From positions 186,001-250,000 of the forward strand of contig NZ_FMUH01000001.1 of the NCBI RefSeq assembly GCF_900101025.1: DNA of 64,000 bases, written 5' to 3'. The notes under the pieces are model-generated. The model did no database searches and was not told the DNA's origin. It worked only from the letters and a program-made list of their open reading frames with translations. Below are positions 50,945 through 57,883 of the stretch, in pieces (positions within the stretch are counted from its first letter, which is position 1; each line of letters begins with the position of its first letter). The position numbers and the translations under genes are program-made. This stretch comes from Klenkia marina. Its GTDB lineage: Bacteria > Actinomycetota > Actinomycetes > Mycobacteriales > Geodermatophilaceae.

Positions 50945-51481
50945 ATGAGCGGAGTCGCCGTCCTGCTGACCGGGCTGTCGGGCGCGGGCAAGTCCACGAT
51001 CACCGACGCCCTGGTGGCCGAGCTGGAGGCCGAGGGCACCCCGGTCACCGTGCTCGACGGCGACGTCGTCCGCACCCACCTGTCCTCCGAGCTCGGGTTC
51101 TCCCGGGCCGACCGCGACCTCAACATCCGGCGCATCGGCTGGGTCGCCGGCGAGGTGGTCAAGCACGGCGGCACGGCGGTCATCGCCGCCATCGCCCCGT
51201 TCGAGCAGGCCCGCGCCGAGGCCCGCACGCTGGTCGAGGCGCACGGCCGGTTCGTGCTGGTGCACCTGTGCACCCCGCTCGAGGTGTGCGAGGCGCGCGA
51301 CGTGAAGGGCCTCTACGCCAAGGCCCGCGCCGGGGAGATCCCGACGTTCACCGGGGTCAGCGACCCCTACGAGGAGCCGGTGCGCGCCGAGCTGCGCATC
51401 GACACCTCCGTGGTGGGTCTCGCCGACGCCGTCGCACAGGTCCGGTCGGCCATGGCCGGTGTGGGAGACTCCTCCGCGTGA
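50945..51481 (+). CDS. cysC: Adenylylsulfate (APS) kinase
   Basis: A 178-residue APS kinase: P-loop LLTGLSGAGKSTITDAL, VLDGDVVRTHLSSELGFSR, RDLNIRRIGWVAGEVVKHGG and the lid region DVKGLYAKARAGEIPTFTGV. It phosphorylates APS to PAPS. No ATP sulfurylase gene (cysDN or sat) lies in this window, so APS supply must come from elsewhere. Its stop overlaps the leader peptide start as GTGA. Confidence 0.95.
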   Translation: MSGVAVLLTGLSGAGKSTITDALVAELEAEGTPVTVLDGDVVRTHLSSELGFSRADRDLNIRRIGWVAGEVVKHGGTAVIAAIAPFEQARAEARTLVEAHGRFVLVHLCTPLEVCEARDVKGLYAKARAGEIPTFTGVSDPYEEPVRAELRIDTSVVGLADAVAQVRSAMAGVGDSSA

Positions 51482-51564
51482 CTGGCCGCGGCACCCCCCT
51501 GGTCGCGCGGCTGCACATCGACCTGGGCCGCGTCGTGAGCGCCGCCTGTCGCCGCTCGATCTGA
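51478..51564 (+). CDS. Cysteine-responsive leader peptide candidate
   Basis: A 28-residue open frame (GTG at 51478) reading VTGRGTPLVARLHIDL then GRVVSAACRRSI. It matches the actinobacterial leader-peptide pattern RLHxDLxRVxSAxCR that precedes sulfur-metabolism genes. It overlaps the cysC stop by GTGA and lies 67 bases before the sulfite reductase start. Translation through the TGT Cys codon at residue 24 could sense charged tRNA-Cys. A hairpin lies between it and the next gene. Confidence 0.78.
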   Translation: MTGRGTPLVARLHIDLGRVVSAACRRSI

Positions 51565-51591
51565 GCCGCGCCACCCCAGCCCCCGCAACGC

Positions 51592-51615
51592 CGCGCCGCC
51601 GTCGACCCCGGCGCG
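51592..51615 (+). promoter_or_regulatory. Attenuator-like hairpin before the sulfite reductase gene
   Basis: CGCGCCG, 10-base loop, CGGCGCG, located after the leader peptide stop and just before the GGAG at 51621 that serves the reductase GTG. It could act in attenuation coupled to the leader peptide. Confidence 0.4.
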
Positions 51616-51631
51616 AAGATGGAGTCCTCCC

Positions 51632-53290
51632 GTGTCCTCCCCCACCCGCTCCAGCCGCACTGCCCAGAAGGGGCAGGGCCAGTGGGCCCTCGGCTACCGC
51701 GAGCCGCTGAACCCCAACGAGCGGATGAAGAAGGACTCCGACGGCCTCGACGTCCGGCAGCGGATCCTCGACGTCTACGCCCACACGGGCTTCGACGGCA
51801 TCGACCCCGGTGACCTGCGCGGCCGCATGCGCTGGATGGGCCTCTACACCCAGCGCGCGCAAGGCATCCCCGGCGGGAAGACCGCCGTGCTGGAGCCCGA
51901 GGAGCTCGAGGACGCGTACTTCATGCTGCGGGTGCGCATCGACGGCGGGCAGCTGTCGGCCGACCAGCTGCGGGTGATCGCCGGCATCTCCACCGAGTTC
52001 GGGCGTGGCGTCGCCGACGTCACCGACCGGCAGAACGTGCAGCTGCACTGGATCCGCATCGAGGACGTCCCCGAGATCTGGCGGCGCCTGGAGGCCGTCG
52101 GCCTCTCGACCACCGAGGCCTGCGGCGACACCCCGCGCGTGATCCTCGGCTGCCCGCTGGCCGGCGTGCTCGACGACGAGGTGCTCGACGCCACCCCCGC
52201 CGTCGCCGAGGTCGTCGAGAAGTACCTGGGCGACCGCGAGTACTCCAACCTGCCGCGCAAGTTCAAGAGCTCGATCTCCGGCTGCAGCCACCACTGCACC
52301 AACCACGAGATCAACGACGTCGCCTTCGTCGGCGTGCGCAACGCCGCGGGCGAGGCCGGCTACGACCTCTGGGTCGGCGGCGGCCTGTCCACCAACCCCC
52401 GGTTCGCCGAGCGGATCGGCGTCTTCGTGCGGCCCGACCAGGTCGCCGACGTCTGGGCCGGGGTCTGCGCCGTGTTCCGCGACTACGGCTACCGCCGCTC
52501 GCGCACGCACGCCCGCATCAAGTTCCTCATGGCCGACTGGGGCCCGGAGAAGTTCCGCCAGGTGCTGCAGGACGAGTACCTGCACGAGGCACTGCCCGAC
52601 GGCCCCGCCCCCGAACGGCCGGCCACCGACCAGCGCGACCACGTCGGCGTCATGAAGCAGGTCGACGGCACCAACGCGCTGGGCTTCGCGCTGCACACCG
52701 GCCGGATCGGCGGCGAGCTGCTGGCCACCGTGGCCGACCTCGCCGAGCAGTACGGCCGGGGCCGCATCCGGACGACAGCCGACCAGAAGCTGGTGGTCCT
52801 CGACGTCCCGGACGACGCGGTGGAGGCAGCCGTCGCCGCGCTGGCCGAGCACGACCTGCTGGTGCGCCCCAGCGTCTTCCGCCGGCAGACGATGGCGTGC
52901 ACCGGCATCGAGTTCTGCAAGCTGGCCATCGTCGAGACCAAGGGCCACGCGAAGGAGCTGACCGCCGAGCTCGAGCGGCGGCTGCCCGGGTTCGACACCC
53001 CGGTGACCATCAACGTCAACGGCTGCCCGAACTCCTGCGCCCGGTTCCAGACCGCCGACATCGGGTTCAAGGGGATGATGGTCGCCGGTGAGGAGGGCTT
53101 CCAGGTGCACCTGGGCGGCCACCTGGGCTTCGAGTCCTCCATCGGCCGCAAGCTGCGCGGGCACAAGGTCGCCGCCGCCGACACCGCCGACTACGTCGAG
53201 CGGGTGCTGCGCGGGTACCTCGAGCACCGCAGCGAGGGCGAGACCTTCGCCGCCTACGCCACCCGCGCCGACGAGGAGTGGCTGCGCTGA
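51632..53290 (+). CDS. sir: Ferredoxin-dependent sulfite reductase
   Basis: A 552-residue siroheme/[4Fe-4S] reductase converting sulfite to sulfide. Cluster cysteines are in MACTGIEFCKLA (C-x5-C) and VNGCPNSCARF (C-x3-C). Siroheme-contacting stretches include FGRGVADVTDRQNVQLHW and KFKSSISGCSHHC. Tyr72 in MGLYTQR and Cys164 in TEACGDTP are 92 residues apart, the same spacing as the covalently linked Tyr69-Cys161 of M. tuberculosis NirA, which supports sulfite rather than nitrite as substrate. GTG start with GGAG 7 bases upstream. Confidence 0.94.
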   Translation: MSSPTRSSRTAQKGQGQWALGYREPLNPNERMKKDSDGLDVRQRILDVYAHTGFDGIDPGDLRGRMRWMGLYTQRAQGIPGGKTAVLEPEELEDAYFMLRVRIDGGQLSADQLRVIAGISTEFGRGVADVTDRQNVQLHWIRIEDVPEIWRRLEAVGLSTTEACGDTPRVILGCPLAGVLDDEVLDATPAVAEVVEKYLGDREYSNLPRKFKSSISGCSHHCTNHEINDVAFVGVRNAAGEAGYDLWVGGGLSTNPRFAERIGVFVRPDQVADVWAGVCAVFRDYGYRRSRTHARIKFLMADWGPEKFRQVLQDEYLHEALPDGPAPERPATDQRDHVGVMKQVDGTNALGFALHTGRIGGELLATVADLAEQYGRGRIRTTADQKLVVLDVPDDAVEAAVAALAEHDLLVRPSVFRRQTMACTGIEFCKLAIVETKGHAKELTAELERRLPGFDTPVTINVNGCPNSCARFQTADIGFKGMMVAGEEGFQVHLGGHLGFESSIGRKLRGHKVAAADTADYVERVLRGYLEHRSEGETFAAYATRADEEWLR

Positions 53291-53448
53291 GCGGCGAGGG
53301 AAGGGTCCGGCAGCTCCCGCCGTTCTACTGCCCGTACTGCGGCGAGGAGACCCTGCGGCCGCGCGACACCGAGGGAGAATGGCACTGCGGGTCCTGCCTG
53401 CGGACCTTCACCCTGCGGACGACGGGAACGGGAGTGCAGCAACCGTGA
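53278..53448 (+). CDS. Small zinc-ribbon protein of the sulfur operon
   Basis: A protein of about 56 residues with two CxxC knuckles, PPFYCPYCGEETLRPRD and GEWHCGSCLRTFTL, forming a zinc ribbon. It lies between sulfite reductase and cysH and overlaps both. Similar small proteins occur there in Streptomyces, often labelled insertion element protein, which the sequence does not support. The start is uncertain: GTG 53278 has no spaced ribosome binding site, whereas CTG 53287 forms CTGA with the reductase stop. Possibly an electron-transfer or assembly factor. Confidence 0.78.
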   Translation: MAALSGEGRVRQLPPFYCPYCGEETLRPRDTEGEWHCGSCLRTFTLRTTGTGVQQP

Positions 53449-54158
53449 GCGCAACCCTGGTCGAGCCCACCCCCGAGCTGGCCGCCGAGGCCGACGCCCG
53501 CTTCGAGGGCATCACCGACCCGGTCGAGCAGGCCCTCGCCGTGCTGCGCTGGGCCGGGGAGACCTTCGGCGACTCGTTCGCCCTCACCTCCTCGATGGCC
53601 GACGGCCTGCTGGCCCACCTCGCGGCCCGGGCGCACCCCGGCGTCCAGGTGGTGTTCCTCGAGACCGGCTACCACTTCGCCGAGACCATCGGCACCCGCG
53701 ACTGGATCGCCTCGGTGATGGACATCCGGGTGCTCTCGGTCGAGGCCGAGAAGACCGTCGCCGAGCAGGATGCCGAGTTCGGGCCGCAGCTGCACGACCG
53801 CGACCCCGACCTGTGCTGCGACATGCGCAAGGTGCAGCCGCTGGCCCGCACCCTGGCCGGGTTCTCCGCGTGGGGCTCGGGCGTGCGCCGCGACGAGTCC
53901 GAGACCCGCCTGGGCACCAAGGTCGTCGACTGGGACGCCAAGCGCGGCATGGTCAAGGTCAACCCGCTCGCGGCCTGGACCTCCGACGACGTCGACCGGT
54001 ACACCGCCGAGCACCAGGTGCCGGTCAACCCGCTGGTCGACATCGGGTACGCCTCGATCGGCTGCGCGCCCTGCACCCGGCCCGTCGCCCCGGGCGAGGA
54101 CCCCCGCGCCGGCCGCTGGGCCGGCCGCAACAAGGTGGAGTGCGGGCTCCACACCTGA
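53445..54158 (+). CDS. cysH: Phosphoadenylyl/adenylyl-sulfate reductase
   Basis: A 237-residue reductase giving sulfite. It has the cysteine pairs DPDLCCDMRKVQ and GCAPCTRPV of a [4Fe-4S] cluster, the mark of APS (assimilatory) reductases rather than PAPS reductases, and the catalytic C-terminal VECGLHT. P-loop-like region ALTSSMADGLLAHL. With APS as substrate, CysC is not needed for assimilation, so PAPS is probably made for other uses. The GTG overlaps the zinc-ribbon stop (GTGA). Confidence 0.95.
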   Translation: MSATLVEPTPELAAEADARFEGITDPVEQALAVLRWAGETFGDSFALTSSMADGLLAHLAARAHPGVQVVFLETGYHFAETIGTRDWIASVMDIRVLSVEAEKTVAEQDAEFGPQLHDRDPDLCCDMRKVQPLARTLAGFSAWGSGVRRDESETRLGTKVVDWDAKRGMVKVNPLAAWTSDDVDRYTAEHQVPVNPLVDIGYASIGCAPCTRPVAPGEDPRAGRWAGRNKVECGLHT

Positions 54159-54174
54159 AAGGCCCCCCTCGCCC

Positions 54175-54201
54175 CCCGGTACGCGCTCCGCACGCACCGG
54201 G
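54175..54201 (+). terminator. Imperfect hairpin after cysH
   Basis: CCCGGT near 54175 pairs with ACCGGG ending at 54201, with partial pairing inside. It lies 17 bases after the cysH stop. Weakly supported. Confidence 0.4.
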
Positions 54202-54255
54202 TCCCTGCGAGGCGGCCGAGCTGCGACGACCTCCGGGCTGTTGCACTCTCCGTGC

Positions 54256-54561
54256 ATGAGCAGACCGCAGGCACTGTCCGACGGGGAGGTCGCCGCGGCG
54301 GTGGCCGAGCTGACCCACTGGGACGGCGACGCCCAGGGCATCTACCGCCGGCTGGAGTTCGACTCGTTCCGGGCCGCCGTCGACACCGTGGTGCAGATCG
54401 CGGAGGTGGCCGAGGAGATGGACCACCACCCCGACCTCGACATCCGGTACACCAGCGTGCGGGTGGCCGTGGTGACGCACGACGCCGGCGGGGTCACCGA
54501 GCTCGACCTCGAGCTCGCCCGCCGGGTCGACGCGATCCACCCCGGCAGCAACGACGGCTAG
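54256..54561 (+). CDS. Pterin-4a-carbinolamine dehydratase
   Basis: A 101-residue PCD/DCoH protein with the family motif MDHHPDLDIRYTSVRVAVVT and a terminal ELDLELARRVDAI. It dehydrates 4a-hydroxytetrahydropterins for pterin recycling, or serves in molybdopterin-related pathways. Two molybdopterin enzymes are encoded in the window, but no direct link is shown. It starts with ATG at 54256, is separate from cysH by 97 bases, and ends in a 4-base overlap with the convergent PhoX gene. Confidence 0.93.
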   Translation: MSRPQALSDGEVAAAVAELTHWDGDAQGIYRRLEFDSFRAAVDTVVQIAEVAEEMDHHPDLDIRYTSVRVAVVTHDAGGVTELDLELARRVDAIHPGSNDG

Positions 54562-56486
54562 CGCCGCCTGATCGCCACCACCGCCGAGCGCGGCACCGAC
54601 GTGCCGCCGTCGGGCCAGTTGCTGGTCGGCTCGGCCAGGGTCCCGCCCTCCCCCGGGTGCTGCACGGAGGCGAACATCGTGGTCTCCGTGGTGTTGAAGA
54701 AGACACCGGTCATCTCGGCGCCGTACACCGCGCCGAAGATCTGCTGCGTGCGGCCGCGTCCGCTGCCCACGACCGGCAGGCCCAAGACGGCGTCGTTCAT
54801 CGCGGTCGGACGCCCCCGGAACGCGCTCGGCGCGCCGTCGGTGGCGATCCAGAGCTGACCGAGGGAGTCGACGGCCAGGTTGTCCGGGCAGGCCAGCTCG
54901 CTGACCTGGTCCGGGGTGAAGCCGCCGTACACCGCGCCGTCGGTGGCGTCGCCGGCCAGCAGCAGGATGCCCCAGGCGAAGGTGGTGGCCCCGGCGTCGG
55001 ACCCCGCCTCGACGATCTCCAGCACGTGCCCGGTGGCGTTGCCCGGCCGCGGGTTGGCCGCGTCGGTCTCCGTGCGCCGCGAGTTGTTCGTCAGCGCGAC
55101 GTAGACGCTGCCGGTGACCGGGTTGGGCTCGATGTCCTCGGGCCGGTCCATCGGGGTGGCGCCCAGGGCCGACGCCGCCTCGCGGGCGTAGAGCAGCACC
55201 TCGGCCTGGTCGGCCCAGCCGTTCTCGGGGGTGAGCGGGCCCTGCCCGTGCACCAGCGGCAGCCAGACCCCGCTGCCGTCGTCGTCGAACCGGGCGGCGT
55301 ACAGCGTGCCGGCGTCCAGCAGGTCGCGGTTGCGGCGGGCGCTGGGCGAGACCCGGTCGCGGGTGACGAACTTGAACACGTGCTCGAAGCGCGAGTCGTC
55401 ACCCGAGTAGACCGCGTACCGGCCGTCGGCGGTGGTGGTGCCGGCCGCGGCCTCGTGCTTGAAGCGGCCCAGCGCGGTGCGCTTGCGCGGGGTCGCCCGG
55501 GGGTCGTAGGGGTCGATCTCGACCACCCAGCCGAAGCGGTTGACCTCGTTGGGCTCCTGGGCGAGGTCGAAGCGGGGGTGGTGGGCCTCCCAACGGCGCT
55601 CGCTCGCGCCCTCCGGCACGCCGAACCGCGTGAGCGAGGCCTGCTGGCGGGCATCGGTGACCGTCGACCGGTTCGCGAAGTACTGGTCGACGTTCTCCTC
55701 GCAGGTCAGCAGCGTGCCCCAGGGGGTCACGCCGCCGCCGCAGTTGTTGAGCATGCCGAGCACCCGGGTGCCGGTGGGGTCGGCGGAGGTGCGCAGCAGC
55801 GGGTGCCCGGCCGCCGGGCCGGTGAGCTGCATCGGGGTGGTCGCGGTGATGCGCACGTTGTCGCGGTGCGGCTCGTAGCGCCACGAGCCGTCCCGCTCCT
55901 GGCGCACCCGCACGAGCGAGCCGCCGTGCGCGGCCAGCTCGATGTCCACCTGCTCGCGGGTGGGGCTGCCCTCGACGTAGCCGGGCAGCATCATCACCGG
56001 GTCGGTGTACTCGTGGTTGACCCACAGCAGACCCTCGGTGCCCGCCCGGGGGCCGGTGTCACCCCGTCGGCGCGGGAACCAGGCGGTGTAGTCGGCGTTG
56101 AAGCCGAACCGCTCGGCCTGCTCGGCGGCGGTGAGCGCGGTGACGTCGAAGGGCGCGCGGCCAGGGCGCAGCGGGTCGCCCCACCGGATCACCACGTCGT
56201 GGGTGAACTCCGGGGCGATCACCGGTGCGTCGAACGGCGCCGGCGCGGTGGGCTGCGCCGCCGTCCAGGTGGTCAGGTCGAAGGCGTGGGCGGCCGGCCC
56301 ACCCCCGGGCCCACCGCCGGGCCCACCGCCGTGTCCTGGCCGGGCCAGCGCCGGGCCGGCCGCCCCGGCGACGACCGCTCCCCCGCCGACGACGACGCCG
56401 ACGCGGAAGAGGTCCCTGCGCGAGAGCCGGCGGCGGACGACGTCCTCGAACGTGCCGGTGGTCGTGGTGGGTCCGGTGATGGTCAC
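54558..56486 (-). CDS. PhoX-family alkaline phosphatase, Tat-exported
   Basis: A 642-residue PhoX/DUF839 protein. A twin-arginine signal is present (RRRLSRRDLFRVGVVVGGGA, near residue 18), followed by a Gly/Pro-rich linker. Typical PhoX stretches are GLLWVNHEYTDPVMMLPGY, TPWGTLLTCEENVDQYF, GRYAVYSGDDSRFEHVFKF and FASVQHPGEGG. PhoX enzymes are Ca2+/Fe3+ phosphatases secreted folded by Tat; tatB is encoded at 9.2 kb. GTG start with GGAGCT upstream. A perfect palindrome at 56514-56530 could be the operator. Confidence 0.93.
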   Translation of the reverse strand: MTITGPTTTTGTFEDVVRRRLSRRDLFRVGVVVGGGAVVAGAAGPALARPGHGGGPGGGPGGGPAAHAFDLTTWTAAQPTAPAPFDAPVIAPEFTHDVVIRWGDPLRPGRAPFDVTALTAAEQAERFGFNADYTAWFPRRRGDTGPRAGTEGLLWVNHEYTDPVMMLPGYVEGSPTREQVDIELAAHGGSLVRVRQERDGSWRYEPHRDNVRITATTPMQLTGPAAGHPLLRTSADPTGTRVLGMLNNCGGGVTPWGTLLTCEENVDQYFANRSTVTDARQQASLTRFGVPEGASERRWEAHHPRFDLAQEPNEVNRFGWVVEIDPYDPRATPRKRTALGRFKHEAAAGTTTADGRYAVYSGDDSRFEHVFKFVTRDRVSPSARRNRDLLDAGTLYAARFDDDGSGVWLPLVHGQGPLTPENGWADQAEVLLYAREAASALGATPMDRPEDIEPNPVTGSVYVALTNNSRRTETDAANPRPGNATGHVLEIVEAGSDAGATTFAWGILLLAGDATDGAVYGGFTPDQVSELACPDNLAVDSLGQLWIATDGAPSAFRGRPTAMNDAVLGLPVVGSGRGRTQQIFGAVYGAEMTGVFFNTTETTMFASVQHPGEGGTLAEPTSNWPDGGTSVPRSAVVAIRRR

Positions 56487-56513
56487 GGCGAGCTCCTGGG
56501 GCAGCGGGCTGGT

Positions 56514-56530
56514 CGTGAGCCATGCTCACG
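56514..56530. promoter_or_regulatory. Palindrome CGTGAGC-CAT-GCTCACG upstream of the PhoX gene
   Basis: A perfect 7-3-7 inverted repeat 28 bases before the PhoX start codon. Its position suits an operator, but it does not look like the PhoP direct-repeat box of Streptomyces. Confidence 0.4.
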
Positions 56531-56594
56531 AAGCCCGGCGACGCCCGGGTGGCGTCCAGGTGGGGACGACGTGAACCCGCCGGCCACCTCCCGT

Positions 56595-56993
56595 TCACCC
56601 GACGGGCAGCACCAGGAGCGACAGCAGCCGGTCGGCCTCGGCGTCGGGGTCGGCGGTCAGCCCGGTGTGCACCGGCCCGGGCTGGACGACGGTCGAGCGC
56701 GGCGCGGTGAGCCAGCGGAACCGCGAGCCGAGCACCTCGCGCCCGGCGGCACCGGCACCGGGCGACGCGGCGCACACGTCGGCGGCGGCCTGCAGTGCCC
56801 GTGCGACGGCGACCGGGTCGGCGGTGGGGTCCAGCGCCCGCAGCCGGTTGAGGTCCAGGAGCACGCGGGAGCCCAGGTAGTCGCGCTGCCGGCAGTAGAC
56901 GAGCACCCCGGCGTTCATGCACTCGCCACGCTCGACCCGCGGCACCACCCGCAGCACCGCGTACTCGTAGGTCTCGTGCGCCGGGGTGGTCAC
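56595..56993 (-). CDS. DUF3037 protein
   Basis: A 132-residue protein matching DUF3037: YEYAVLRVVPRVERGECMNA followed by GVLVYCRQRDYLG, and a C-terminal TGLTADPDAEADRLLSLL. Function unknown. Its GTG overlaps the stop of the upstream HipA-like kinase gene (GTGA at 56990-56993), so the pair is translationally coupled. In many bacteria this domain is encoded next to a HipA-type kinase, as I recall, suggesting a joint function. Confidence 0.9.
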   Translation of the reverse strand: MTTPAHETYEYAVLRVVPRVERGECMNAGVLVYCRQRDYLGSRVLLDLNRLRALDPTADPVAVARALQAAADVCAASPGAGAAGREVLGSRFRWLTAPRSTVVQPGPVHTGLTADPDAEADRLLSLLVLPVG

Positions 56994-57844
56994 CGCTGGG
57001 TGACCCCGGGCGGGGGCGGCGGACCGAGCCAGCCCGGCCGGTTCTGCCCGCGCGGCTCGGGTGCGCGACCCCGGGAACCGTCGGCGGCGGCCTGCACGAG
57101 GGGCGGCAACCACGCCGGGCGGGCGTCGAGGCGGGCAAGCAGCTGGGCGACGTACCGCTCGCGGGTGACCGCGGCCGGCTCCTCATCGGGCCCGCGCAGC
57201 CAGGCGTCGGGCACCAGGTCGAGGACCCGCTCGAGCAGCGGGCGGGTCACCAGCGGTCCGAGGGCGGCGTCGGCGGCGCGGACGTCGGGGTGCGACTCGA
57301 CCAGGGCGTGCTGGGCGGCGTCGTAGGGCCGGGCGACCGCGGCGGGCGCGCCGGGCCAGTGGTGGTGGAACGTCAGGGCTGCGCCGTGGTCGATCAGCTG
57401 CAGCCGGCCGTGCCAGAAGAGCATGTTCGGGTTGCGCCACGAGCGGTCGACGTTGCCCACCAGGGCGTCGAACCACAGCACCCGCCCGGCCAGCTCGGGG
57501 TCGACGTCGGCGGCGTGCGCGGAGAAGTCGAGCGCCCCGGGCAGGTAGTCCATGCCCAGGTTGGTGCCCGCGGAGTGCCGCAGCAGCTCCTGCACCTCCT
57601 GGTCGGGCTCGCCCACCGCGAGCTCGGGCGCGACGTCCACGGTCACCAGGGCCGGCACCGGCAGCGCCAGCGCCCGGGCCAGCTCGCCGCAGACCACCTC
57701 GGCCGCCAGCACCGGCACGCCCTGGCCGGCCGAGCGCCACTTGACCACGTAGGTGCCCAGGTCGTCGGCCTCGACCAGGCCAGGCAGCGAACCGCCCTCG
57801 CGCAGCGGGAGGACGTAGCGGGTGGCGGTGACGGCGACGAGCAC
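56990..57844 (-). CDS. HipA-family kinase-like protein
   Basis: A 284-residue protein with HipA/PI3K-like kinase motifs: an N-terminal nucleotide-binding part (YVVKWRSAGQGVPVLAAEVV), then LVGNVDRSWRNPNMLFW (catalytic Asp and Asn) and LQLIDHGAALTFHHH (metal-binding Asp). It lacks the N-subdomain 1 of classical HipA toxins and has no HipB gene beside it, so a toxin role is unlikely. It may phosphorylate a protein with its DUF3037 partner. Start GTG at 57844; a TATCGT hexamer lies 10 bases upstream. The C-terminus is proline-rich. Confidence 0.88.
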   Translation of the reverse strand: MLVAVTATRYVLPLREGGSLPGLVEADDLGTYVVKWRSAGQGVPVLAAEVVCGELARALALPVPALVTVDVAPELAVGEPDQEVQELLRHSAGTNLGMDYLPGALDFSAHAADVDPELAGRVLWFDALVGNVDRSWRNPNMLFWHGRLQLIDHGAALTFHHHWPGAPAAVARPYDAAQHALVESHPDVRAADAALGPLVTRPLLERVLDLVPDAWLRGPDEEPAAVTRERYVAQLLARLDARPAWLPPLVQAAADGSRGRAPEPRGQNRPGWLGPPPPPGVTQR

Positions 57845-57871
57845 AGTGCCGCCGACGATACGGCCGGGCCC

Positions 57872-57877
57872 TACGGT
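57872..57877 (+). promoter_or_regulatory. -10 box of leaderless M1 peptidase gene
   Basis: TACGGT ends 6 bases before the ATG at 57884; no ribosome binding site. The divergent HipA-like gene has TATCGT at 57860-57855. Confidence 0.45.
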
Positions 57878-57883
57878 GCAGCC

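Noticed and set aside
56990-57844. Classical HipBA toxin-antitoxin
   Set aside because: No HipB-like DNA-binding protein is adjacent and the N-terminal HipA domain is missing.
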